64,000 bases of DNA from Haloterrigena sp. KLK7 (lineage in GTDB: Archaea; Halobacteriota; Halobacteria; Halobacteriales; Natrialbaceae): positions 248,001-312,000 of the forward strand of contig NZ_CP149788.1 in the NCBI RefSeq assembly GCF_037914945.1, given 5' to 3'. The notes beneath the pieces were generated by a model. That model did not search any database. It saw only the letters and a program-made list of their open reading frames with translations, and was not told the origin of the DNA. The translations under genes were made by a program, and so were the position numbers. Positions 26,796-35,377 of this stretch are shown one piece after another. Every line of letters begins with the position of its first letter. Positions within the stretch are counted from its first letter, which is position 1.

Positions 26796-27983
26796 TTAGA
26801 TCACGCCGTCGCTTTGGAGTTTTTCGATCTCGTCCTCCGAGAGACCTAGGCGATCGCGGTAAATCTCACGGTTGTCCTCACCCTTTCGTGGAGCGGGCTC
26901 GATATCGGGCATTTCCGATCCCGAGAGGCGAATCGGAGTCCCGGGAACGCGGATCGGCCCTTCGGTAGGGTGGTCGACCTCGACGACCATTTCTCGCTCC
27001 TCGAGGTGGGGATCGTGAATCACCTCCTCGACGCTCTGGACCGACCCGCAGGGGACCCCAGCCGCCGAAAGGGTCGATACGATCTCCTCGCGAGTGCGCT
27101 CTCGAGTCCACTCCTCGATGGCCGCATCGATCGTTTCCATGTGTTCGACGCGATCGACGTTGGTCGCAAACCGGTCGTCATCTCGCAGGTCCTCGCGACT
27201 GATTGCTTTGCACAGGGTTTGCCAGTGGTCGTCGGACGTACAGAGGATCGCCACGTAGCCGTCGTCGGCCTCGTAGGCGTTGTAGGGTGCTTTTGCGAGG
27301 CTGCTGTGACGGTTGCCCGTTCGAGAAGGCACGTCAGCGTCGGCGTAGTAGTTCGCCAGCTGGGACATTAGGGAGGGGTACACCGCGTCCTGCATGCTTG
27401 CCTCGACGAACTGGCCCTCGCCGGTTTGTTCGCGCTGATAGAGCGCCGCCATAACGCCGGCCGCGAGGTGAATCCCACCGAGGAAGTCGCCGGGTGCGAT
27501 ACCAGTCTTGGTCGGCGGGTCTTCTGGATTGCCGGTCGTATCCATGACGCCGCTTTCGGCCTGAACGATGAGGTCCATCGCCAGCCGGTCGCTCTTGGGG
27601 CCGTCCTCGCCAAAGCCGCTTCCGTGAGCGTAGATCAGTTCGGAATTGATCTCCGAGAGGGTCTCGTATCCGAGGCCGAACTCCTCCATCGTTCCCGGTG
27701 CGAAGTTCTCGACAAGGACGTCCGCGTCCCGAACGAGGTCTTTGAATAGTTCCTTCCCCCGCTCGTCTTTGAGGTTGAGTGTGATCCCGTCTTTCGTGGA
27801 GTTGAGCATCACGAGCTCGGGCGGTTCGCCCTCGTCGACGCGAGAGCGGAGGGGTTCTCCGAACGGCGGTTCGACCTTCGTTACGTCGGCTCCCAGATAC
27901 GAGAGCATCAACGAACTGTACGCGCCGTTGTAGATCTGTCCAAGATCGATAACGTCGACGCCGTCTAATGCCTGTTGATTCAT
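26796..27983 (-). CDS. Family III CoA-transferase (CaiB/BaiF type)
   Basis: The 395-residue cytoplasmic enzyme should move CoA between carboxylates. It shows ALDGVDVIDLGQIYNG, GADVTKVEPPFGEPLR, VLVENFAPGTMEEFGLGYE and, at about 163-180, APGDFLGGIHLAAGVMAAL, where Asp166 fits the catalytic Asp of formyl-CoA transferase. The region around EGQFVEASMQDAVY is also typical. Length is normal for the family. It is the last gene of a minus-strand cluster with an acylating aldehyde dehydrogenase and a TctABC transporter, so its substrate is probably the imported acid. The substrate is not identifiable from sequence alone. Confidence 0.9.
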   Translation of the reverse strand: MNQQALDGVDVIDLGQIYNGAYSSLMLSYLGADVTKVEPPFGEPLRSRVDEGEPPELVMLNSTKDGITLNLKDERGKELFKDLVRDADVLVENFAPGTMEEFGLGYETLSEINSELIYAHGSGFGEDGPKSDRLAMDLIVQAESGVMDTTGNPEDPPTKTGIAPGDFLGGIHLAAGVMAALYQREQTGEGQFVEASMQDAVYPSLMSQLANYYADADVPSRTGNRHSSLAKAPYNAYEADDGYVAILCTSDDHWQTLCKAISREDLRDDDRFATNVDRVEHMETIDAAIEEWTRERTREEIVSTLSAAGVPCGSVQSVEEVIHDPHLEEREMVVEVDHPTEGPIRVPGTPIRLSGSEMPDIEPAPRKGEDNREIYRDRLGLSEDEIEKLQSDGVI

Positions 27984-28028
27984 ATATCAGTAATGTTGGA
28001 AATCAATTGTTGGGCCTGACTGGGTCGG

Positions 28029-29462
28029 TTAGCGGCCGTACTTCTCGTGATACGAACCGAATAGTTCGTCCTCGGTCGGTTCGTCGGGTTCGACGGTTTC
28101 GGCGACCGTCGTCGTGTTGAGGAAGTGGGTGTAATTGATGTTCTCGTCGGTTTGGTTACCGCCCCACGTGCCGGCTCCCATCGAGAGTGTGAAGTTCAAC
28201 CCGTTATCGAAGCTTCCGCCGTTGCCGTAACACTGGGGCTGGTTGATCAACAGCCGGGCGACGTCGATCTCGTGGCCGATGCGTTCCCGGTGGTCGTCGT
28301 CGGTCGTATGTAATCCACAGGAGTGGCCGCTGCCCTCGAAGTCGAGGATCTCGCTTGTCGTCTCCAAGGCATCGTCGAAGTCGGCGACGTCGTAGAGGGT
28401 GAGCACGACCGAGAGCTTCTCGCCCGAGAGCGGGTACTCCGCACCGATTCCCTGCCCTTCGACCATGAAGAAGTCGGCCTCGTGAGCCTCGGGCGGGAGG
28501 TCGGCGGCCGCCGCGATCTCCGCCGGCGGTTGCGCGGTGACCGCCGAGGAGAGCGACCCGTGACCATCTGGGAACATCGTTTCCTCGAGGCGCTCGCGTT
28601 CGTCCTCATCGCAGAGATACCCACCCTGGGCTTCGAGGGCGGCGACGGCGTCGTCGTAGACCGACCCGACGATCACTGCGGCGTTATCGCTTGAGCAACT
28701 GGTCGCGTAGTCGAACGTCTTGCTCTTCGCGATGCGTTCGGCAGCCGCCTCGAGATCGGCCGTCGCGTCGACGACCGAGACGACGTTCCCTTCGCCCACG
28801 CAGTAGTTGGGCGTCCCCGAGCGCTCGCCGCGTCGGACGTTGTTCTCGGAGCCGGTCACTTGCAGCAGGTCACAGCGGTCCATCAGCGCGTACGTTTTCT
28901 CCTTTTCGACGGGCGCCGGCAGCATCTGGACGAGGTCCCGCGGCGCGCCGACCGACTCGAGTTCGTCGCGGACGTATTCGACGACCAGTTCGCACGTCGA
29001 GAGACCGGCCGGCGACGGCGAGACGACGATCGCGTTGCGACCTTTCACCGCCATCATCGCGAGGTTCGCGGGCGTCGTCCCCGGATTGGTGGAGGGGACG
29101 ACCGCACCGACGACGCCGACGGGTTTCGCGATTTCGGTGAGTCCCGCCTCCTCGTCCCGATCGATCACGCCGACCGACGGCTCCCCGAGCAGATCGTCCA
29201 GCGTACCCGCGGTCTTTCGGCGCTTTTTCGTTATTTTGTCCTCGACGTTGCCGAAGCCGGTGTCTCTGACTGCTACCTCTGATATCTCTCGGGCCCGTTC
29301 GTCCTCGTAGATCGCCCAAGCGACCGCCTGGACGAGTTCGTCGACCCGCTCTTGATCGTAGTCCGCGATCTCGTCCATCGCCGCTCGAGCGCGGTCGAGA
29401 CAGGCGTCGACGCCGTCCGCCGTCTCGGATGCCGATTCGACCTGTGAAGGGTTCGTTGTCAT
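28029..29462 (-). CDS. CoA-acylating aldehyde dehydrogenase (EutE/SauS-like)
   Basis: The 477-residue enzyme belongs to the acylating branch of the aldehyde dehydrogenase superfamily, which interconverts aldehyde, NAD(P)+ and CoA with acyl-CoA and NAD(P)H. It has GVVGAVVPSTNPGTTPANL (coenzyme region, about 116-134), VTGSENNVR near 202-210, and the catalytic Cys256 in YATSCSSDN. The canonical general-base Glu region is replaced, as in acylating forms. The TSCSSDN pattern recalls sulfoacetaldehyde and propionaldehyde acylating enzymes. It sits 45 bp upstream of the CoA-transferase gene in one direction. The aldehyde is unknown. Confidence 0.85.
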   Translation of the reverse strand: MTTNPSQVESASETADGVDACLDRARAAMDEIADYDQERVDELVQAVAWAIYEDERAREISEVAVRDTGFGNVEDKITKKRRKTAGTLDDLLGEPSVGVIDRDEEAGLTEIAKPVGVVGAVVPSTNPGTTPANLAMMAVKGRNAIVVSPSPAGLSTCELVVEYVRDELESVGAPRDLVQMLPAPVEKEKTYALMDRCDLLQVTGSENNVRRGERSGTPNYCVGEGNVVSVVDATADLEAAAERIAKSKTFDYATSCSSDNAAVIVGSVYDDAVAALEAQGGYLCDEDERERLEETMFPDGHGSLSSAVTAQPPAEIAAAADLPPEAHEADFFMVEGQGIGAEYPLSGEKLSVVLTLYDVADFDDALETTSEILDFEGSGHSCGLHTTDDDHRERIGHEIDVARLLINQPQCYGNGGSFDNGLNFTLSMGAGTWGGNQTDENINYTHFLNTTTVAETVEPDEPTEDELFGSYHEKYGR

Positions 29463-29531
29463 ACCGGACGTGGTCGATTCCCGCGGATAGCTATGTTGCC
29501 GGCATACTACACGCCGGCAGCCCTGGCCGTT

Positions 29532-31028
29532 TCAGTCCTTGACGACGGTGACGATCAGCGAGAGTGCGATGAGGATCAATAGACCGATCGCGATGTAGCT
29601 GTTGAAGAGGAAGGCCGTAACGCTCTCGCCGGTCAACAGCCAGCCGGTGACGAAGCCGGACTCGGCGATGTCCCCCAGAATGACTCCCAACACGAGGCTG
29701 ACGAGTGGATAGTCGTACTTGATGAACAGGATGCCGATCAGTCCGAAGATCAGCACGATATACAGATCGACGGTCGCGTTTCGCACCGCGAAGCCGCCGA
29801 CGATCGCGAGTACTGCCACCGCGGGGATGATGTAGCGAATCGGAATATACGCGAGCTTTCCGAAGTAACGCGACCCGGAAATCCCGTACACCAGGATCAG
29901 GACGTTCCCGATGAACAGCGAGAGGATCATCGCGTAGACGATCTCGCCCGACGCGTCGAACAGCCCGGGGCCCGGATTCAGTCCGTGGAGCGCAATCGCA
30001 CCCAACAGCGCCGCCGTCGAGCCGCTTCCCGGAATACCGAGGGTCAGCGTCGGGATCAGCGCACCGCCCTGCGTCGCGTTGTTGCTCGAGTCGGCCGCGA
30101 TGACGCCTTCGATGACGCCGGTGCCGAACCGGTCGGACAATTCGTCGCTGGCCCACCGCCTGGCCTCGTTGTACGAGACGAAGTTCGCCACGTCCGCGCC
30201 CGCGCCGGGCAGCGAGCCGACGAAGGTACCGATGAAAGCCCCTCGAAGGAACCCGACCGGGCGAGAAGCGACGGCTCGGGCGGCCTCGTACACCTCCGAC
30301 ATACCGCCCTCGACGTTTTCGTCGGCGGTGACGGTAGCGCCGCGGTGGGCGAGCCGGAACACTTCCGCGAGGACGAACAGTCCGATGAGCACGACGACGA
30401 AGTCGACGCCCTGAAGCAGCGTCGTCTGGCCGAACGTGGCCCGCGGCTGGGAGAGTTGCGGATCGTTACCGATCGTTCCGATCAGCAGTCCGAACAGGCC
30501 GGCCAAAAGTGCCTTCGAGAGCGACGCTCCCTTCGCGGCGGGGATGATCGTCAGGGCGAACACCGCGAGCAAAAACATCTCCGGCGGCCCGAAATTGAGG
30601 GCGAACTCGGAAATCGGCGGGGCGAAGACGAGGAGGAAGGCGGCCGCGATCAGCCCCGCGAGCCCGGAGACGATCGCGGAGACTGCCAGCGCGTAGACGG
30701 CCCGCCCCTGTTTCGTGAGTTCGTACCCGTCCCAGCAGGTGACGACCGATCCCGGCGCGCCGGGCGTATTAATGAGGATCGCCGGAATCGAACCGCCGTA
30801 CACCGCGCCGCCGTAGGCTGAGACCAGGAAGATCAACGCCGTCGTCGACTCGAACGGAATCGTAATCGGCGTAAACAGGATGATCGTCATCGTCGCAGAG
30901 AACCCGGGAATCGCGCCGAAAACGACGCCGATTGCGGTCCCCAGGAGGATCGCGAGGAGAACGTACGGGTTCGCGAGTACGCCGAGTCCGTCCGCTATCG
31001 TCGCGGGGAAGAGAAACGCCTCGATCAT
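29532..31028 (-). CDS. tctA: Tripartite tricarboxylate transporter large permease TctA
   Basis: The protein has about 498 residues from ATG at 31026-31028, with some twelve hydrophobic helices. TctA signatures include GVVFGAIPGFSATM, the loop PAILINTPGAPGSVVTCWDGY near 110-130 and a second half SLPGAGADVANFVSYNEARR followed by GGALIPTLTLGIPGSGSTA. These paired GxPG motifs are characteristic of the large membrane subunit. Its start overlaps the TctB stop by ATGA. It imports a carboxylate captured by the binding protein TctC; the particular substrate cannot be read from this subunit. Confidence 0.92.
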   Translation of the reverse strand: MIEAFLFPATIADGLGVLANPYVLLAILLGTAIGVVFGAIPGFSATMTIILFTPITIPFESTTALIFLVSAYGGAVYGGSIPAILINTPGAPGSVVTCWDGYELTKQGRAVYALAVSAIVSGLAGLIAAAFLLVFAPPISEFALNFGPPEMFLLAVFALTIIPAAKGASLSKALLAGLFGLLIGTIGNDPQLSQPRATFGQTTLLQGVDFVVVLIGLFVLAEVFRLAHRGATVTADENVEGGMSEVYEAARAVASRPVGFLRGAFIGTFVGSLPGAGADVANFVSYNEARRWASDELSDRFGTGVIEGVIAADSSNNATQGGALIPTLTLGIPGSGSTAALLGAIALHGLNPGPGLFDASGEIVYAMILSLFIGNVLILVYGISGSRYFGKLAYIPIRYIIPAVAVLAIVGGFAVRNATVDLYIVLIFGLIGILFIKYDYPLVSLVLGVILGDIAESGFVTGWLLTGESVTAFLFNSYIAIGLLILIALSLIVTVVKD

Positions 31029-31561
31029 ACCGGCACCCCCAGCCACTCGATGAACACGAACCAGAGGAGAAACGTGAACCCGATCGAATAGAGCGTCAGG
31101 GCGAACAGGCTCTCCTCGCCGAACAGGTATAGCGTGACCGCCAGATACCCGGTGGTGGCAATGAGGAACCCGATCGGCTCGAGAGCGACGATATAGACGG
31201 TCGTCAGTGCGACCAGCAACGCTGCGTTACGTACAGTGAACACCTGATCGTCTGATGTCGTCTCAGCCGCTGTATCGGGAGCGGGAGCGACCATTGCTAT
31301 TCCGAGCCCGGACTCGCCTCGGTCTCCGGACCCGTCGACTGAGACAGCCTGCTGGAAGACAGTCACGACGGCGAGCGCTGCCGTCATATACAGCAACGGG
31401 CCCGCGTACAGCATCGAGAGATCCGGCAACGTGTGAGTATCCCAGTAGTAAAACAGGCAAAACGCCAGTACGAGTCCCGGAAACAACAGTTCCCCTGTAT
31501 CGATCTCGAGCGTTCGTGAGCCGGCCGAGACGTTGACGACCGGCGGCGTAATATCCGTCAT
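31025..31561 (-). CDS. tctB: Tripartite tricarboxylate transporter small permease TctB
   Basis: The 178-residue protein from ATG at 31559-31561 has four hydrophobic helices, at about 23-40, 50-72, 115-135 and 140-172, separated by an acidic loop. That is the usual topology of the small TctB subunit, which is poorly conserved in sequence. Position between TctC and TctA, with a 4-bp overlap to TctA and 5 bp from TctC, makes the call firm. The frame extends upstream of this ATG, but only as Arg-rich antisense-like sequence, so the shorter start is chosen. Confidence 0.85.
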   Translation of the reverse strand: MTDITPPVVNVSAGSRTLEIDTGELLFPGLVLAFCLFYYWDTHTLPDLSMLYAGPLLYMTAALAVVTVFQQAVSVDGSGDRGESGLGIAMVAPAPDTAAETTSDDQVFTVRNAALLVALTTVYIVALEPIGFLIATTGYLAVTLYLFGEESLFALTLYSIGFTFLLWFVFIEWLGVPV

Positions 31562-31566
31562 GGCTG

Positions 31567-32592
31567 CTACTGGTCGTAGATGAAGTTCTCGATCACGTCG
31601 GCGTACTCCTTCATGAACTGAGCGGTGGCCTCGACTTCTCGCTTCGTCTCGTCGGGACCGCGATAGTCGATGATCTTGTCGAGGCCGCCCTGTTCTTCGG
31701 TTCGGGCCTGAAACGCATCGTTCTCGAATACTGCGGCGTAGGTCTCCGATAGCTCCTCGAACCGATCGGGATGTCGATCGCGAACGCCGCCGGGTAATAC
31801 GACGAGCTTCCACTGACCGAGGCCCTCGTCGACCAGCGGGATCTCTTCCAGACCGAGGTCACCGAAGGACGGCGCAGACGGCCACAGTTCCTGTTGCTCG
31901 GACGTGTGAGAGCCCAGAGCGGTCACGTCGCCGGCGTAGTCGGGGTTGAACGCCCACGGCTGGTTGACGCCGGCATCGATGTCGTCGGCGAGGACGGCCT
32001 GTCGGACGCCCGATCCGCCCCCCATATTGATGATCGTCAGATCGAGGTCGTAGGTCTCTTTGACGAGCAGCGCCGACAGCGCCGTATTCCCGATTGCTGC
32101 AGTGATTCCGACGGTCGCCTCGTTCTCGCGGGCGTACTCGATAAACCCCTCAAGGTCGTCGTACGGGCTATCGGGTGGCGCGAACCACATCGTCGGATCC
32201 CAGTGATGGGTTCCGAGATAGTCGAAGTCCCCGATTCTGTACGGGGCGTTCTGGAACAACCACGTCGCCTGCATTTGGGGCATGTTCCACATCGCAAGCG
32301 TGTAGCCGTCGGCGTCTGCGTTGTACAACTCTTCGCCCCCGACCTGTGTCGAACCGCCCGGGTGATTTTCGACGACGAACTCGGTGCCCAGTAGTTCGGA
32401 CCACGTCGGCGTCGTAACACGCATCGATCGGTCGGTACCGCCGCCCTGCGACCACGGCACGATCGCTCTGATCTGCGTTCCGTCGGACGTTCCCAGAATA
32501 CCCCGCGCCTGGGCGGTGTACGCCGCTGCGCCCGCCAATCCGACCGTTCCCGCCGCGATAAATTCTCGTCGACTAGTATTTTTTAGTGTCAT
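31567..32592 (-). CDS. tctC: TctC-type solute-binding protein with Tat signal
   Basis: The 341-residue protein begins MTLKNTSRREFIAAGTVG, a Tat signal typical of haloarchaeal exported binding proteins; no lipobox Cys is seen in the mature start. The Bug/TctC fold follows: IRAIVPWSQGGGTDRSMR, VVENHPGGSTQVGGEELY, then a conserved GNTALSALLVKE and NMGGGSGVRQAVL. It would capture a carboxylate outside the cell for TctAB. It is the first gene of the TctCBA-dehydrogenase-CoA-transferase cluster, so transcription probably starts in the 426-bp gap upstream. Confidence 0.9.
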   Translation of the reverse strand: MTLKNTSRREFIAAGTVGLAGAAAYTAQARGILGTSDGTQIRAIVPWSQGGGTDRSMRVTTPTWSELLGTEFVVENHPGGSTQVGGEELYNADADGYTLAMWNMPQMQATWLFQNAPYRIGDFDYLGTHHWDPTMWFAPPDSPYDDLEGFIEYARENEATVGITAAIGNTALSALLVKETYDLDLTIINMGGGSGVRQAVLADDIDAGVNQPWAFNPDYAGDVTALGSHTSEQQELWPSAPSFGDLGLEEIPLVDEGLGQWKLVVLPGGVRDRHPDRFEELSETYAAVFENDAFQARTEEQGGLDKIIDYRGPDETKREVEATAQFMKEYADVIENFIYDQ

Positions 32593-33018
32593 CGTTCGAT
32601 AGTGAAGCCGCCTTGGTCCGTTCCAGCTCGAAACCAGTTGCGGATGCGATTCGGTGCATCCCTATCTCGAGCCGGTCGTTCGATTCATCGATCCGCGGAC
32701 ACCACCGCTCTGTCACAATTGAGATCATTGGAATATCACCGGCGATTAAACGTCAACTCGAGCGTCGCATTCGACGATTCGGTTGTCGAAATGTGTCCTC
32801 GTCTACGTGTTATATCAAAAACCCATTCGGGGTTGCCTATTCGGCTTGCGACTGCAACTGACACCGCCGAATCACAGACCGTTATATCATCTAGACTTCA
32901 TTGAGGGTACTGTCACATAGAGATTCGTAGTACGATAACACATTGCACAATTGAGATCTGACGTGCATATTTCAAATGCAACCCGAGTATCTTTGTTCAC
33001 ACTAGCCACAGCTACCCC
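32593..33018. promoter_or_regulatory. Divergent promoter region between transporter cluster and aldo/keto reductase
   Basis: The 426-bp gap separates the minus-strand tctC start from the plus-strand reductase start. It becomes AT-richer toward 32900-33000, where promoter-like runs lie. I see no gene in it and cannot name an operator. Confidence 0.4.
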
Positions 33019-33996
33019 ATGGAGTACACGACGCTCGGATCGACAGGAATGCGCGTCAGTCGGCTCTGTCTCGGCTGCATGAGTTTCGGCGACCCCGACT
33101 GGCGCGACTGGGTTCTCGAGGAAGACGAAGGAAAAGAGATCATCGACCGGGCCATCGACCTCGGGATCAACTTCTTCGACACGGCGAACATGTATTCGCG
33201 GGGTGAGTCCGAGCGGATCCTTGGGAAGGCGCTCGAGGGGTACGACTCCGACTGGCCCGTCATCGCCACGAAGGCGTACATGGAGATGAATGAGGACAAT
33301 CCGAACGCCAGTGGACTGTCGCGGAAAGCGATCGAACAAGAACTCGCGAACAGCCTCGAGCGGCTCGGAATGGAGACGGTCGATCTCTACCAGATCCACC
33401 GGTGGGATTACGATACGCCGATCGAGGAGACGATGAGAGCGCTCGACGATGCCGTCCGTCGCGGGCAGGTCCGCTATCTCGGCGGCTCCTCGATGTGGGC
33501 CCACCAGTTCGCCGAGGCACTCCATACGAGCGACCGACTGGGACTCGACCGGTTCGTTACCATGCAGAACCACTACAATCTCGTCTACCGGGAGGAGGAA
33601 CGCGAGATGCTGCCGCTCTGTGAAAAGGAAGGGATCGGCGTGATGCCGTGGAGTCCGCTCGCCCGTGGCTATCTCGCTCGGCCTGCCGAGGATATCGACG
33701 CGACGGCTCGAGGCGAAACGGGTGAGAAACTGTACGAACACCCGTATCGTGACGGTGGCGGCCGTGAGATCAACGAACGAGTCGAGGAAATCGCTGAGAA
33801 CAAGGGAGTGACAATGGCACAAATCTCGTTGGCCTGGCTGTTACACAAAGATTGGGTCGACGCGCCGATAATCGGAACAACGAGCATTGAACATCTCGAA
33901 CAGGCTGTCGAAGCACTCGATATTTCGTTGTCCGAGAGCGATATTGAGTATCTCGAGGCGCCATACGAACCAGTACCAGTATCAGGTCACACATAG
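33019..33996 (+). CDS. Aldo/keto reductase
   Basis: The 325-residue TIM-barrel oxidoreductase has MEYTTLGSTGMRVSRLCLGCMSFG, then FFDTANMYSRGESERILGKAL with catalytic Asp and Tyr, ATKAYM with the catalytic Lys, and DLYQIHRWDYDTPIEETM with the His. IIGTTSIEHLEQAVEAL near the end binds NADP(H). All four catalytic residues are in place and length is normal. It is divergent from the TctCBA cluster and could reduce an aldehyde made by the acylating dehydrogenase, but that link is inference from position only. Confidence 0.92.
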   Translation: MEYTTLGSTGMRVSRLCLGCMSFGDPDWRDWVLEEDEGKEIIDRAIDLGINFFDTANMYSRGESERILGKALEGYDSDWPVIATKAYMEMNEDNPNASGLSRKAIEQELANSLERLGMETVDLYQIHRWDYDTPIEETMRALDDAVRRGQVRYLGGSSMWAHQFAEALHTSDRLGLDRFVTMQNHYNLVYREEEREMLPLCEKEGIGVMPWSPLARGYLARPAEDIDATARGETGEKLYEHPYRDGGGREINERVEEIAENKGVTMAQISLAWLLHKDWVDAPIIGTTSIEHLEQAVEALDISLSESDIEYLEAPYEPVPVSGHT

Positions 33997-34280
33997 ATGA
34001 GTTAGAAGTCTGAAGCAAAATTATACTGAGAAGCCGTTACGATGTCATAGGGATGGCGATCGCACGCCCAGCCGAACGTGATGAGTTCGTCGAATGCTGC
34101 AGCGAGAACGACGTGTACTAGGTTGGGGTTATTGATTCACTGTGGTCCTTTCGAGTTCCTCACGGAATGACTGTACTTAGGACAGATCTGGATTCCCTCG
34201 TCACATGCGTTCGCAGACGACTGTCGGCGGCATCACGCCGTACCGTCCGAGACCGGCCCGGCTTATCGCTCACCTCGCAG
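33997..34280. other. Degraded stretch without supported genes
   Basis: A frame at about 34053 reads MAIARPAERDEFVECCSEND then hits TAG within 25 codons; composition beyond it looks protein-like for a while, so this may be an old coding remnant, but no family is recognised. Confidence 0.3.
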
Positions 34281-34351
34281 GTGTAGTGAACGGATGGTTC
34301 GCTCCAGATTAGGTGAAAAGAACGTTATGCGGATCGTTCTATGACACCCTC
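34281..34351 (-). repeat. 71-bp dispersed repeat, inverted copy
   Basis: This is the reverse complement of 10223-10293 with about three differences and identical length. It is flanked by no transposase and shows no obvious target duplication. Confidence 0.75.
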
Positions 34352-34407
34352 AGTACAGATGGGTAGAAGAGGAGATGACTGAGGACCGGAGGGCGACAGC
34401 GTCGGTG

Positions 34408-34557
34408 TCAAGACTCCTCGAGCAGCGAGCGGGCCCGTTGTACGTAGCTGTTTGCGTCCCAACTGCAGGCGTCACTGATCTCGTCAAGGAGCATCCGAGC
34501 ATCGGCAGCTGACAGCTGCTCGGTCCAGGACCGAGAGCAGCGTCGGCGTCGACTCAT
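34408..34557 (-). CDS. Possible 49-residue helical microprotein
   Basis: An ATG at 34555-34557 opens a frame of MSRRRRCSRSWTEQLSAADA, continuing ARMLLDEISDACSWDANSYV and QRARSLLEES to TGA. The central part is amphipathic and acidic as in haloarchaeal proteins, the start is Arg-rich. It lies just downstream of the winged-helix gene copy at 34580 and could be a piece of it shifted in frame, or a small gene of its own. Low certainty. Confidence 0.35.
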   Translation of the reverse strand: MSRRRRCSRSWTEQLSAADARMLLDEISDACSWDANSYVQRARSLLEES

Positions 34558-34579
34558 TATGTGTACAATGTGAGCTAGA

Positions 34580-35224
34580 CTACTTCCCGTCCGATGGGCG
34601 GCCAGAGACACGATGAAGCGCTTGCTGCTTAAGCGGTGGGCCCATCTGTACGGCTCGGTTGTTCTCGGTAGATCCTGTTGCTGTGAGCGCCGCTGCCAGC
34701 TGTAGCCACAGACCGACTCTGGGATGGTCGAGTAATCGTATTGGATCTGGTGGCCAGAACAGTACACTCCCTATCGGATCGTCGGGGTCGCCATATCGAT
34801 CTGGTGGAAGAAGTATGTCGAGGAGTGCGTCAGCTGCGTTACGTAGCGTCTGGCTCTCCTCGAGGCCGGTCGGAACAACGGGCTCGCGACGTTCGGTGGC
34901 CGTTCGGAACGACAACGCCAGTCGATACCCGCTCTCGTCGACACGAACGAGATCGAGTGCCTCGAGTCGGCCGTGATAGTTTCGGATTGTTCGTGCCGAC
35001 ACGTTTGCTTGGTCGGCGAGCTCACGCTGTGAGATCCGGCTCTCGGTGGTGAGAAGCGTGTGGATGATTCGACCAACGGCCGGTGGGAGGTCGGCAAGTA
35101 ACTGCTCGGGCTCGAGCGTACCCAGGGCATAGCGGAGTTCATCCAGTCGGAGTTCGCGGTGTTCGTCTTCGGGAGCGAATTCCACAGCTTGGATGCGGAG
35201 AACCCGCATTGTCAAGGACGTCAC
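34580..35224 (-). CDS. Winged-helix repeat-family protein, C-terminal copy 2
   Basis: The 214-residue product matches the C-terminal third of the gene split at 24656-26377, at about 90% DNA identity by eye over its main part. It has an N-terminal ELRLDELRYALGTLEPEQLL, a winged helix (RISQRELADQANVSARTIRN) and the tail DDPIGSVLFWPPDPIRLLDH. The two large repeat units of the family are absent, so it is either a 5'-truncated pseudogene or a stand-alone regulator starting at 35224 or 35209. It lacks a recognisable promoter. Family and role unknown. Confidence 0.65.
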   Translation of the reverse strand: MTSLTMRVLRIQAVEFAPEDEHRELRLDELRYALGTLEPEQLLADLPPAVGRIIHTLLTTESRISQRELADQANVSARTIRNYHGRLEALDLVRVDESGYRLALSFRTATERREPVVPTGLEESQTLRNAADALLDILLPPDRYGDPDDPIGSVLFWPPDPIRLLDHPRVGLWLQLAAALTATGSTENNRAVQMGPPLKQQALHRVSGRPSDGK

Positions 35225-35377
35225 GCACCTGACTAACGAGATGCCCCTAGCAACTTAGACCACGTCTCCGTCGTGAATGGTGGGCTGGGAGAACTACAAG
35301 GCGGTCCTCGCTCGGCGCTCATTCACTTTCGTTCGAAGGAAACACATCTTTCATCGCGTGTCGACAAACGATAATCG

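Noticed and set aside
26796-33996. Direct assignment as a sulfoacetate pathway
   Set aside because: The dehydrogenase resembles the acylating sulfoacetaldehyde enzyme by pattern only, and the transferase and transporter types differ from the described system.
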